Positions 1 to 9,428 of a stretch of DNA of 64,000 nt are shown in pieces (the first letter of the stretch is position 1; every line of letters begins with the position of its first letter). A program made the translations under genes and the position numbers. The stretch comes from Leishmania donovani (taxonomy: Eukaryota; Euglenozoa; Kinetoplastea; Trypanosomatida; Trypanosomatidae), in NCBI RefSeq assembly GCF_000227135.1, contig NC_018256.1:657646-721645 (forward strand), given 5' to 3'. The notes beneath the pieces were generated by a model, which saw only the letters and a program-made list of their open reading frames with translations, did no database searches and was not told the origin of the DNA.

Positions 1-1857
1 CCCCGGATAAGTCTTTTATCTCGTGCCGTAACTCCTTTAGCGACGATGCTGCAGCAGAAGCCAGCGCGATATATCCGGCCGCGCCCCTGCTGCGTGGAAA
101 GAGGGGCTCACTGCGCCGCTCCTGAAGCCGCACAGGCCAGATGGTGGCTCCACGTCCTACCGTCCCTGCGGCGCTGACCAGCGATCCATGCAAGCTACTC
201 GAACGAATGATCGCGTGACGACGGCCCAGAGCATCNNNNNNNNNNNNNNNNNNNNNNNNNNNNNNNNNNNNNNNNNNNNNNNNNNNNNNNNNNNNNNNNN
301 NNNNNNNNNNNNNNNNNNNNNNNNNNNNNNNNNNATGCTTGCTGCATCCCTCCTGCGGTTTCGGATTCCTAGACACGACGATCGGACAGGGGGTCGGAAA
401 GCACGGGCACTTGCGCGAGGCCCTTCCCTCCCCCTCCCCAACCCGCCCCGGATAAGTCTTTTATCTCGTGCCGTAACTCCTTTAGCGACGATGCTGCAGC
501 AGAAGCCAGCGCGATATATCCGGCCGCGCCCCTGCTGCGTGGAAAGAGGGGCTCACTGCGCCGCTCCTGAAGCCGCACAGGCCAGATGGTGGCTCCACGT
601 CCTACCGTCCCTGCGGCGCTGACCAGCGATCCATGCAAGCTACTCGAACGAATGATCGCGTGACGACGGCCCAGAGCATCTGGGCGACAGGCTCCAGCCA
701 CGGCATACTGGCTTCGCGTGCTCACCGCTCCACCACGGACCCCGTGGGCCTGCCCCACCACAGCGTAGTGCAGCGGCAGCCAGGTGCCAAAACCCGAGCA
801 GGGCTTGTGAGCTCTACGCTGGCGCGCGTGGCTCGGCAGTCCGCGGCGTGCCACCATCACGGTGCTTAGGAGATCCAACGTAGACCCGTGCCGTACTCGC
901 TGGATCATGGATTTCTCGGGCGGGGAGGTCATACGAGCCACATGGCGGCCCGCCCTCCAGAGGGCGGTGCACACTCGCCGTTGCGCGGCACCGCAACCAG
1001 CTGCGGCTCTCCGTTGCACGCGTGCACCTGGAAGAGAATCGCCGCCGCCCACCCCCACCCGCTCGGCAGGGACCTCCAGCCAATGCCAGCGCATTGACCA
1101 ACACGTCGCAGGGGTTATCAAAGTAGCCACGGCTCGACTCGCCAGGCTGAGGGGGAGGGTGCTCGGAGGAGCGGGGCCCGTGAAAGTATCCTCTGCGCTC
1201 CTCCTACACAGCACTGACCGAGTCAGAGCTACCCTACGGCGCCATCGCGTGGCGGGACGGTGCCGGCAGAAACTGCCGGAGGGACCTTGAGCACGCCTAC
1301 GTCAATGCAGCCGCAGCCATGGTTCGGTACCCGGACATTACACAGACAGCGGAGACCTGCTCGAAGAGGCGGGGACCCACTGCCCCTCGGCTCCACGGTG
1401 CTTCTGCGCCGCACCCGCCTGCCTGTGTTCCGCACTCGCGCGAGGAGGCTGCCCTGTGCATTCGGCGTGGGAGGCGTACGCGCCGGGCCACGGCGTTGCC
1501 GCGACGCTCTGGCAGCCCTCGCCGGGGCATGCAGGCGGCGACTCGCCCGCTTTGCGAAGCTCCGTTGCTCGCTGGGAAGAGATGGCGCGGCGCACATAGA
1601 CATCCAGCCAGGAGCGCCCGCGATGCGCCACGGTATAGCACCCATAGATGCAGCGACAAGACGCCACGGCCTCCGCCCACGAGCGGGACCCTGAAGGCGG
1701 CCCTGCTTGGATCAAGGAGTACCTCTGTTAGCTGAAGCAAGGGAAAGGCAGTGGGTGGTACGAGGCGGTTAATATGGAAGGCGTCCGTGGTGCTCGATAG
1801 AGTTCGCAATGCATGTGATTATCTGGAGGCTTGGATGCGTTCTTCTCTCGTGTTTTN
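1..1857 (+). mobile_element. Degenerate ingi/L1Tc-related retroposon (DIRE), RT region, internally deleted form
   Basis: Frameshifted remnants of a non-LTR reverse transcriptase read along the plus strand. At 540-608 one frame gives WKEGLTAPLLKP followed by an SYRP block, the usual opening of ingi/L1Tc RT. The next frame continues as ALTSDPCKLLERMIA and then hits a stop. HRSTTDP follows in the original frame near 730, and DPCRTRWIMDF near 885-915. Many frameshifts and stops rule out an intact ORF. Near 1662 the sequence jumps from the RT-distal part directly to the 3' tail (gacgccacggcc...), lacking about 1 kb that other copies have. A 99-base N gap (236-334) is flanked by a 235-bp duplicate (1-235 equals 446-680). 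The 5' end lies outside the window. The tail from 1570 to 1857 matches the reverse complement of 9429-9720. Confidence 0.75.
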
Positions 1858-1955
1858 NNNNNNNNNNNNNNNNNNNNNNNNNNNNNNNNNNNNNNNNNNN
1901 NNNNNNNNNNNNNNNNNNNNNNNNNNNNNNNNNNNNNNNNNNNNNNNNNNNNNNN

Positions 1956-2990
1956 GCCTCGTCTGCAGCGATGGCGCTGAGTGCGAAGCAACGGAGCTGG
2001 GGCGCGACCCTGGTGCGAGGACACCCGGATCGGCCAAGGCACAGGCAGACAAGTGTGGCTCTTGCCACGGACTCGGTCATCGGTCTCAGGCGTCAGGCCG
2101 ACATCCCGCGAAGCCGCGCTGCACGAGGCGACGGGAGACCATGCTCGCTCAGTCCCGCACCGGCGCCTGCCCGCGCCGCGGATCCCTGCAACGGCGGGTG
2201 ACTGGCAGTGGCGGCATGGGGTGCGGATGGTGTGCTGCCTACTGCTGCGCTGGCGCATGCTTCTCCGCGGGCCCTCTTCCTCTCCACACACCCACGCCTG
2301 CGAAAGGCCTGTGGGCTCAGCAGAGGGCGGGATGTCCCCTGCTGCCTTGCCACACACGCATAGCGGCGCCCCACCTGTGGGACGGCACGTGTGGTCAAGC
2401 GGGCCAGCCACGCCCTCTCCCCCACCCCCAGGCAGCAGCGTCGTCCTGAAACAGGCACCGAGGGCGCAGGAATGCGAGCACTGTGCGCAGGTGCTGCCAA
2501 GCACAGCCGGCATGCCGTATCACACCCAGACAAGGCATGCGCACGTGAGCAGAGCAGGAGCGATGGGCGAACAAGGCGCGAGGAGACCCAATATACGAAT
2601 CAGCCGCCCCCCTACTCGGCGCATGTGTGCGGAGCGTGCGGTGACCTCTACGTCCGGCCGGGCCTGCGCTGATGAGGCGCAGATGCCGGAAGCNNNNNNN
2701 NNNNNNNNNNNNNNNNNNNNNNNNNNNNNNNNNNNNNNNNNNNNNNNNNNNNNNNNNNNNNNNNNNNNNNNNNNNGCCGCGGCTTGTGGCGACCGAGGGA
2801 GAGGCATGGCATGCAGGCAGGGCGTGCAAGGTCTCGGAGGGCCCTGGCCTGCGTGTGGCCGACTTCCTTGCTGCGCTCGCCCGGCATGCCCCCTTGATCG
2901 CCACCCCCTTCTACCCGCACGGCAGACGCCACGGCCTCCGCCCACGAGCGGGACCCTGAAGGCGGCCCTGCTTGGATCAGGGCATGCGGT
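1956..2990 (+). mobile_element. DIRE 3' part: RNase H-like remnant, C2H2 zinc finger, 3' end
   Basis: This contig holds the element portion missing from the previous contig. A frame at about 2053-2080 reads ALATDSVIG, which resembles the ATDS core of retroposon RNase H; this is tentative. At 2473-2538 there is an uninterrupted C-x2-C-x12-H-x4-H zinc finger, and a second C-x2-C half-finger starts at 2628. C-terminal zinc fingers are typical of the ingi/L1Tc family. An 82-base N gap (2694-2775) interrupts the element. The 3' part (2930-2990) ends with cggccctgcttggatcagg and a short tail shared with the 60.3-kb copy. No intact ORF remains. Confidence 0.7.
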
Positions 2991-3030
2991 CCACCCATGC
3001 GCGTGTGCCGCCGGGTGGCGCGGCATGCGT

Positions 3031-3150
3031 GCGGGGGAGGGCAAGAGAAGCCGATGGGACGCATGGCCCGATTTCGACGGCAGAACTGCTCGTCCTGGTC
3101 GACGCGGATGTGGCGGCAGTGCGACAGGGTGGCGTGTGAGCTGTGGTTGA
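3031..3150. repeat. About 115-bp diverged repeat, copy 1
   Basis: The stretch starting gggggagggcaagagaagcc and running to the gtgagctgtgg end recurs, with roughly 90 percent identity by eye, at 3548-3665 and again at 3917-4034. This copy directly abuts the DIRE tail. Its function is unknown. It is probably a dispersed intergenic or 3'-UTR repeat of the sigma-adaptin downstream region. Confidence 0.5.
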
Positions 3151-3466
3151 ATGATATATTTGCCGACATCTACGTGGTTAAGTGAGATTTAAAAGGAGAA
3201 AGCATGTCTTTGTGGAGCGCGGCGGCTGTAGACATCCGCTTCGTTCAATGGGAATGCCAGTATCGCGCCTCTCTCGTGGGTTTGTGTCCATGCGCCTCTC
3301 CATCTCTCTTCTTCTTCCGCTGCTTGTCGGTGATTTCGCGGCCTCGCCCTTCGCTCGCCATTTCGGCGGCTTCGCGCATGTTTGCGGTTGGTTGTCCGCG
3401 GCCCAGGCGGGCTTTCCCGCGACAGGGCGCCGGGCCCCCCCCACGCGGCCGCGGCGCCCCCACCTG

Positions 3467-4104
3467 GCACGGCCCCAGGGCAGCGACTCGGCGACCGACG
3501 AAAGCGGGTGGCGGGAGAGAGGAGCGGAAGGTTGGGGGAGCAGGGGGTCGGGGGAGGGCAAGAGAAGCCGATGGGACGCATGACCCGATTTCGACGGCAG
3601 AACTACTCGTCCTGGCCGACGCGGGTGTGGCGGCAGTTCGACAAGGGGGCGTGTGAGCTGTGGTCGTGTGCTCGTGTTTGTGTACTTGTTCACGGCAGAG
3701 TGACAACTTAGAAATAATCTACAAGCAACAGTCTGTNNNNNNNNNNNNNNNNNNNNNNNNNNNNNNNNNNNNNNNNNNNNNNNNNNNNNNNNNNNNNNNN
3801 NNNNNNNNNNNNNNNNNNNNNNNNNNNNNNNNNNNGCACGGCCCCAGGGCAGCGACTCGGCGACCGACGAAAGCGGGTGGCGGGAGAGAGGAGCGGAAGG
3901 TTGGGGGAGCAGGCGGTCGGGGGAGGGCAAGAGAAGCCGATGGGACGCATGACCCGATTTCGACGGCAGAACTACTCGTCCTGGCCGACGCGGGTGTGGC
4001 GGCAGTTCGACAAGGGGGCGTGTGAGCTGTGGTCGTGTGCTCGTGTTTGTGTACTTGTTCACGGCAGAGTGACAACTTAGAAATAATCTACAAGCAACAG
4101 TCTG
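3467..4104. repeat. Contig-end duplication around a 99-N gap
   Basis: Bases 3467-3736 and 3836-4104 are almost identical (about 270 bp) and flank a 99-base N run (3737-3835). The right contig restarts inside the left one, so this is best read as an unmerged overlap and not a biological tandem repeat. The non-duplicated remainder of 3160-4167 holds no gene. It would be the 3' UTR or intergenic region downstream of the sigma-adaptin gene. Confidence 0.8.
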
Positions 4105-4167
4105 TTCGCCCCCCATCCCCCAATAAGTCCGCAAACATGGTGTTCGGCAGGCAGCAACGAACACCCA

Positions 4168-4665
4168 TCAGACCCCTTTGATGGCGTTGGTCATCTGATC
4201 CACAAAAGAGCTGCCCTCGAGCTGTGCCTCGCTACGCTCTGCAGCAACATCAAGCCGGTCGATGTAGGCAAGCGTGGCACGCTTGTTGCTCAGCAACAGC
4301 TCCCCACCAAGCAGCACCTCGTCAAGGATGAAGTACGCACGGTGAAAGTTGAAGATCAAGTCGAGCTCGCATACATTGCCGAAGTACTGATCCAGCACCT
4401 CGACAAAGTGGTGGATGATCTCCAGCGTAATCAGCTCATTGTCTGTCTTGTCGACGCAGGCGATGAAGTACAGAGAGGCGTAGCGGCGGCAAACGTACTT
4501 TCGGCCCTCAATCTCGAACATGTTCGACAGCCGAGCAGAGCGGCCAAGCGCCGCCTGGCACACTTCGCGGATGATTTTTGTCTGCTCCTTCTGCGAGAGC
4601 GTCACGTACCATTTGGAGAGTCTTATCTTGCCTTGGCGGCTCATCAGCAGCAGGAACTGAATCAT
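4168..4665 (-). CDS. AP1S1: AP-1 clathrin adaptor complex, sigma-1 subunit
   Basis: This is a 165-residue small adaptin, the sigma chain of the AP-1 heterotetramer that builds clathrin coats at the trans-Golgi network and endosomes. The start MIQFLLLMSRQGKIRLSKWY and the downstream block RYASLYFIACVDKTDNELITLE are family hallmarks. The segment CELDLIFNFHRAYFILDE matches AP-1 sigma; AP-2 sigma normally has a VFNFYKVYTVVDE-like sequence there. Length fits the family (about 155-165 residues). The frame is open upstream to 5112, but those residues are low-complexity and unlike any adaptin, so the ATG at 4665 was chosen. An in-frame ATG seven codons further upstream (MPAPRVGE) is the only plausible alternative. 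It is the last gene of the cluster before the retroposon-rich left end. Confidence 0.95.
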   Translation of the reverse strand: MIQFLLLMSRQGKIRLSKWYVTLSQKEQTKIIREVCQAALGRSARLSNMFEIEGRKYVCRRYASLYFIACVDKTDNELITLEIIHHFVEVLDQYFGNVCELDLIFNFHRAYFILDEVLLGGELLLSNKRATLAYIDRLDVAAERSEAQLEGSSFVDQMTNAIKGV

Positions 4666-5401
4666 CTCGCCCACACGCGGGGCAGGCATGCGACAAAGGT
4701 ATTCCTTTCGTGTGTATGTTGCTTGCCCTTGCCGTGCTGTGCTTCCTTCTCCGTTATTGATTGCGATGCACGCGCGCTTTGCGGCTCTCTCCCTCACACT
4801 TTCGCTCTCGAGCGTGCGAGGATGGTGATGATGCGGGGCGGGGTCGGGAGGAACAAAGGGCATCCGAATGGTGTGTAGGTAGGCGTGTTCGAGGGTGAGA
4901 CGTTGCATGGGCCATTTGTTCGCCGCCGCAGAAGGAAAGAGTAAACCATGCCAGCCACAGTAGGTTGGGGAGGAGAGGGTCGGAGACGCTGAGGACGCGG
5001 CTTTCGGCGAGCCGGGCAGGCGCCAACGGCATTCTCGCGGTCCCTCGCCACATGGCTCACTCACAAGGCATTTTTCGTTTCGCTTGAGTTTGCTTCTTTC
5101 TACTATCGGCATTCATGCGAAAACTCGCAGCGCATTGTTGCGGTCCGCCGCCGCCTTTCCGAAGGGCTCAACACACGACTTTCAAGGCACTACAAGGACA
5201 AGACAAATGCCCTTACACGACCCCTCGACAGGCACTAGGCCATGCACGCCGCGCGGCATCCCCACTTGCACCACCAGCTACGGCGAAGCCAACAGTGCGG
5301 CGCTGCAAGTTCGCTCCGTTCGCCACGTGCATGTCGGCATGCGATTCACTGTTTTTGGAGCATGCATCACACCGCCGCCGAAGCGGCGGCGTTTGACCGT
5401 C
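4666..5401. other. Intergenic region, sigma adaptin to editosome gene
   Basis: No supported gene. The sequence is mixed GT- and purine-rich spacer. It must contain the 5' leader of the sigma-adaptin transcript and the 3' UTR of the next upstream gene. The open reading frames across it are low-complexity extensions or antisense shadows. Confidence 0.6.
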
Positions 5402-7021
5402 TCACCGAAAGCGTACATTGCGGGCCAAAGGGGAGCTGGGTGGCGCCTTCAGCAGTCCGCGGCGATTGTGCATGCGCGCCTTACGAGCCTCGTCGTGCAT
5501 CCGAACGGCACACTCAGCCGCCACGGTGCCGTTAAGCCCATGAGCGGCGAGCCCACCATTTGTATAGGCAACAGTTCCCTCGTTCGACAGTGTAGGGGTA
5601 ATGCACTGCTTGCGCAGCCAGCGCTGCGAGGCCGCGCGGCCGCTGGCCTTGTCCGCCGCTCGATGGGCTTCGTATCGATGGTTCAGATACTCGCGCCCGA
5701 AGTCTGTGCGCAGAACGTACTCTAAACGATATACGTACTCGGAGATGCGCTCAAAGATCAGCTCGGACATGAGCAGGCGTGCCGCGCGCGCTGCCAAGGT
5801 GGTCAGGTAGGCGTTGTGCTTGTGGTCCTGAAAGATGATCGGCGGGGGGCTCGTATCCTCTGGAGCGAGGGCCCAGCGGAGGGAGCCGAGGATGGCGCGG
5901 GGCATGGCGGCGCTCAAGGAGCGCATTGCCATGGATTGCCCGGTCGACAAGGCTGCATCGCTAGTCCCACCTTCAGCGCCTTCGCCGAGAGTCTCTTCGC
6001 CGCCGGTGCCGCCCGTCGCGTCATCGCTTGCCGCAACGCCGTCGAACTCCTCTACCGACGATAAAACTGAAATGAGCTCTGGGCTCAACCCTCGGTGTTG
6101 CAGCAAGGAGACCGGCACCAGCCGCTCCATCCCACACGTTTCATACGCTGCTGCCAGCCCATAGGTGCATGTTATCATCTGCGACAGTGCCGAGATTCCG
6201 CGCACCTCCCCGTCTGGGAAGATGCGCGTCAACACCGGTACCACTTCGCTGTGTAAGAGCAAGTGCCCTTGGAAGATCGCTGGAGGGAACACGTCGGGGG
6301 TGAGGCACAGCATCCCACATTCCTTCAAGTACAAGAGCAGCAGATGCAGCTCCTCCCGCCGCGCGTACGGGTCACCACGGTCGAAGGCGTCGTAGAATAT
6401 GCCAAGCGGGTGATCGGGACCTGGCACGTAGAGCCCCTCCTTCAAGAGGCGTTGCACAATCGGCGAAGGCGTTCGTGGCTGCCCGTGTGGCCGCTTCGTG
6501 TAGTGACTTCGAAACAGCTCAATGCTGTCCCACACTTTGTCGGATTCCCAGAGTCCTTTGCTGCCGACTACGGAGTTTAGGATCATCTCGAGACAAATAT
6601 GGTCGCGCTTGCCCATGTGGTTGTGCCAGCTGTTAACGGGCTCACAACACAGCTCGCACCAGTGTGGGACCGTTTCCCACACCGATTCCGCTGTTAGTGT
6701 GAGGCTCGCGGTTTGCACGGACTGTCGGGGGGCGGCAGGCGGGTCCTGCTTGGGCGACGGGGACGAGCTCGGTGATACAGGAGTCGAGAGGGGCCCCGAC
6801 CTCGGCGCTGCAGTAGACAGACAGCGGCACACACCTGTCAGCCCGGCCACGGTCGCCGTCCGCCGCGTCTGCCCGTGTAGGAAGTGCTGCGGTGGCTGCC
6901 GTGGAGCGGCGCCGCACATCAAACCGTGCTGCCGTACGCAGGCCTCTGCCACGTCGGCGACAACCCAGGACATCCGTGGGGTGCCCGCGCTGATCTTGGC
7001 GAATCGAACAAGATTCGCCAT
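5402..7021 (-). CDS. KREPB6: Editosome U1-type zinc-finger protein, likely KREPB6
   Basis: A 539-residue protein with a likely mitochondrial presequence (R-rich, few acidic residues, about residues 1-75). A C2H2 U1-like zinc finger spans about 122-141 (WCELCCEPVNSWHNHMGKRD then H), with Cys122, Cys125, His135 and His141 as candidate ligands. The KREPB6/7/8 proteins of the kinetoplastid RNA editing core complex carry such a finger followed by a degenerate RNase III-like region. They act as partners of the KREN endonucleases in the three editosome isoforms that edit mitochondrial mRNAs. The block IFYDAFDRGDPYARREELHL fits the post-finger region. From memory, T. brucei KREPB6 and PI4K alpha lie close together on chromosome 3, as here, which favours KREPB6 over B7 or B8. 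Residues 335-370 are a G/E/S-rich insert. The start is an ATG at 7021. Confidence 0.75.
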   Translation of the reverse strand: MANLVRFAKISAGTPRMSWVVADVAEACVRQHGLMCGAAPRQPPQHFLHGQTRRTATVAGLTGVCRCLSTAAPRSGPLSTPVSPSSSPSPKQDPPAAPRQSVQTASLTLTAESVWETVPHWCELCCEPVNSWHNHMGKRDHICLEMILNSVVGSKGLWESDKVWDSIELFRSHYTKRPHGQPRTPSPIVQRLLKEGLYVPGPDHPLGIFYDAFDRGDPYARREELHLLLLYLKECGMLCLTPDVFPPAIFQGHLLLHSEVVPVLTRIFPDGEVRGISALSQMITCTYGLAAAYETCGMERLVPVSLLQHRGLSPELISVLSSVEEFDGVAASDDATGGTGGEETLGEGAEGGTSDAALSTGQSMAMRSLSAAMPRAILGSLRWALAPEDTSPPPIIFQDHKHNAYLTTLAARAARLLMSELIFERISEYVYRLEYVLRTDFGREYLNHRYEAHRAADKASGRAASQRWLRKQCITPTLSNEGTVAYTNGGLAAHGLNGTVAAECAVRMHDEARKARMHNRRGLLKAPPSSPLARNVRFR

Positions 7022-9428
7022 CCATTCCTCGCTAGGTCATGTTGACGCATGAGCACATTGAGGTGCGTGTGGGAGGTGGAGGCGGGTGCGCACGCGGTGA
7101 AGAACGTGGAGTGGAGAACCCGAGAGAGACGAACGAAGAGCAAACGGAGTGAAGGCACCCTCTGTGCGCGCTGTGCGTGGGTTGTGTGCTTACGACGAGT
7201 GACAACGCAGGGGAGGAAAGGGGGTGGTACACGGGGCGATACTGACCATCGGTTGCGAACCTGCGTGAGCGCGCAACCGAGCAACAAAGACCCGGTACAC
7301 GGCAAAGATAGAGCAGGTAGCACTGTCACACGTTGCCGCCACTCACTCAACGCCTGCACCCGCCAGAGCACGGCATCATCGAAATCGTTGCGGAGAGATT
7401 CCTCCCGTTCGTCCGTCGCCCCTCCCCCGCCTTGTCGACTGTGCCGCTTGGCATGTTCAGTTTTTTGGGGTGTGTGCGTCGCTTTTCTTCTTGGGATTGC
7501 CTCGGAGGCACTCATACCGTAATGGCGGAAGCACAAACACACACACGCAGAGACTAGAAGCAGCAGCATGGTAGGCAACAGCGGAGCGGAATAGGTTGGC
7601 CACTCCCCAAACCACAAACATAGAGAGAGAGCCATACAAAGAGATGAGATGCGTGGGGGTGGGTGCTGAAAGAAGCAGCTCCATCGGCAATCGAACCAAT
7701 GAACAGCATCAACAACGAAAGAAACGAGAGACACACACTCAGGTGAGTCGAGGTTGTGTAACTGCCCAGCAGCGTGGTAAGAACGAAAAAAAAAAAGAAC
7801 GTGGAAAAAGGAATACACACGCTGCCTACGCGCAATCATGCCTCCAAACATTTTCTAAATGAGAGAAGCGCGACCGCTCTTGGGTCTGACGCTCCTCTCC
7901 ACCCTTCTACGAATGAGGCGTGGAGATCTAACGAGTGCGTGTGCACGGCTGCAACTCGAGCTCGTTCGCCTCATGTGTACCATCTGCGACAGCAAACACA
8001 TTCCTTGAGCGCTCTGCACCGGAAACCTCCTCCCCTCCCTTCCCCCCTCCTCCCCCCAAAGAAAGAGAATATCAGCAAATAAAAGAGAAGCAGTGAGGGA
8101 AGGGCGCGCAGTGCGCAACGCGCACAAGAGACGCACACAGAGAGCCGTAAGAAGGAGAGAGGGTGGCGCAGCTGCGGGACGAGGATACGCGGCAGTGGGA
8201 ACAGCGCGTTTGTCGGTAGGAGAGCGCTTCAGAGAAGCGGTGCAGGACGGCAGGCGAAGACGCTCGAAAGGTGCGCTGCCGTACACGGACAACAGCTGAA
8301 TCAACGCCGCTAAAAACAAAAAGAAAAACAGGAGGATTAGCACTCCTCCGCCAAGGGAGCAACAGAGCATCAATGACAACGAATCCTGCGTGTGCACGAT
8401 TATCAAAGTGCGCTGCTGTTGACGAGACGGCACACCTGTCGGTGCGCATCTGCGGTGTGTTCGCTGGGACTCGTTTTCTTCTGGCAGAAGCGTCCCTGAA
8501 GGGCAGCGCACATCCATATGTCGATGTCCGCGCTGGATGCACTTTCTCTGTCCAGGCACACATAACTTTTTACGCCGGTCACGACGCATTTCTCTGCCCC
8601 CCCCCCCCCCGCCGCGCGGGATCGTACGTGGGCATGTGTAGGCGACTGTGAAACCCAAAGCGCAACGAAACGAACAGGGCAGACCGACAGCGCCAGGGAG
8701 CCAAGGGTGAGAGGAGGAAACGCCGGAGAACGGTGGCACGTGCACAAGGGCGAAACAAGAAGAAAGTGTTCATGATACGCTCGCGCAAGGTGCGAAAGCG
8801 AGCAGGTTCAACAAAGCAAGAGAAGGACCAACAGAAAAAAAAAGGGTGCGGGCAACTGGTAGAGAAGACCAGCCGACAAGTGTTACGCAGTTGCCGGTGC
8901 GCTTGCGAGGAGACGAAGCCGGAGGCGCGTCAGTGACTGTGCAGAATTGAGAGGGATCGAGAGACAAAAAGGAGCAGGACTAACGTCGGTACCGTAGACC
9001 TCCCCCACAAAGGACCGAGCAGAATGGTACAACAAAGTGCGGATACCTGCATGCACGCCTGCACGCCAATCCAGGCACATGCAAGAACAGAAAAAACCCC
9101 ACGGAAAACTGCTGAGCATTCACAGGCAACACACACACACACACACACACGAGTTGAGAGGCAGAGAGGGAACTTCAGTACAAAGAAATAGAGGGGAGCA
9201 CGATACGGTGGGGAGAGTACAAGGGTGGAGTACGGTTACGGTGAGCACCCAAGGAAGAAAAAGGAAAAAAAAACGAGTGTGGGACAGGTGATGTGGTCCA
9301 GTAACCCGAAGACGTCAGCCAAGCAAGAGAAGGGGTACCTACGGGGCTCTTCTACCTCCATCTCCAACACAAACACACACACGGATAGAGACCCTCAGGC
9401 ACATGCACACAGCCCACTCGAAAAAAAA
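7022..9428. other. Gene-free spacer upstream of KREPB6
   Basis: 2.4 kb without a convincing gene. The plus strand is purine- and CA-rich (so the transcribed strand is pyrimidine-rich, suited to trans-splicing), with a poly-C run near 8598-8610 and an (AC)n microsatellite at about 9129-9150. ORFs on both strands are low-complexity (S/R/H/P-rich or T/H/C-rich) and overlap each other, as expected of spacer. Confidence 0.65.
9129..9150. repeat. (AC)n microsatellite
   Basis: An uninterrupted run of about eleven AC units in intergenic DNA upstream of KREPB6. Confidence 0.9.

Noticed and set aside
4666..5112. Long upstream extension of the sigma adaptin
   Set aside because: Low-complexity residues with no adaptin similarity; the family begins at MIQF.
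7855..8745. 296-residue minus-strand ORF in the KREPB6 upstream spacer
   Set aside because: Low-complexity, no recognisable domain, overlapped by similar ORFs in other frames.
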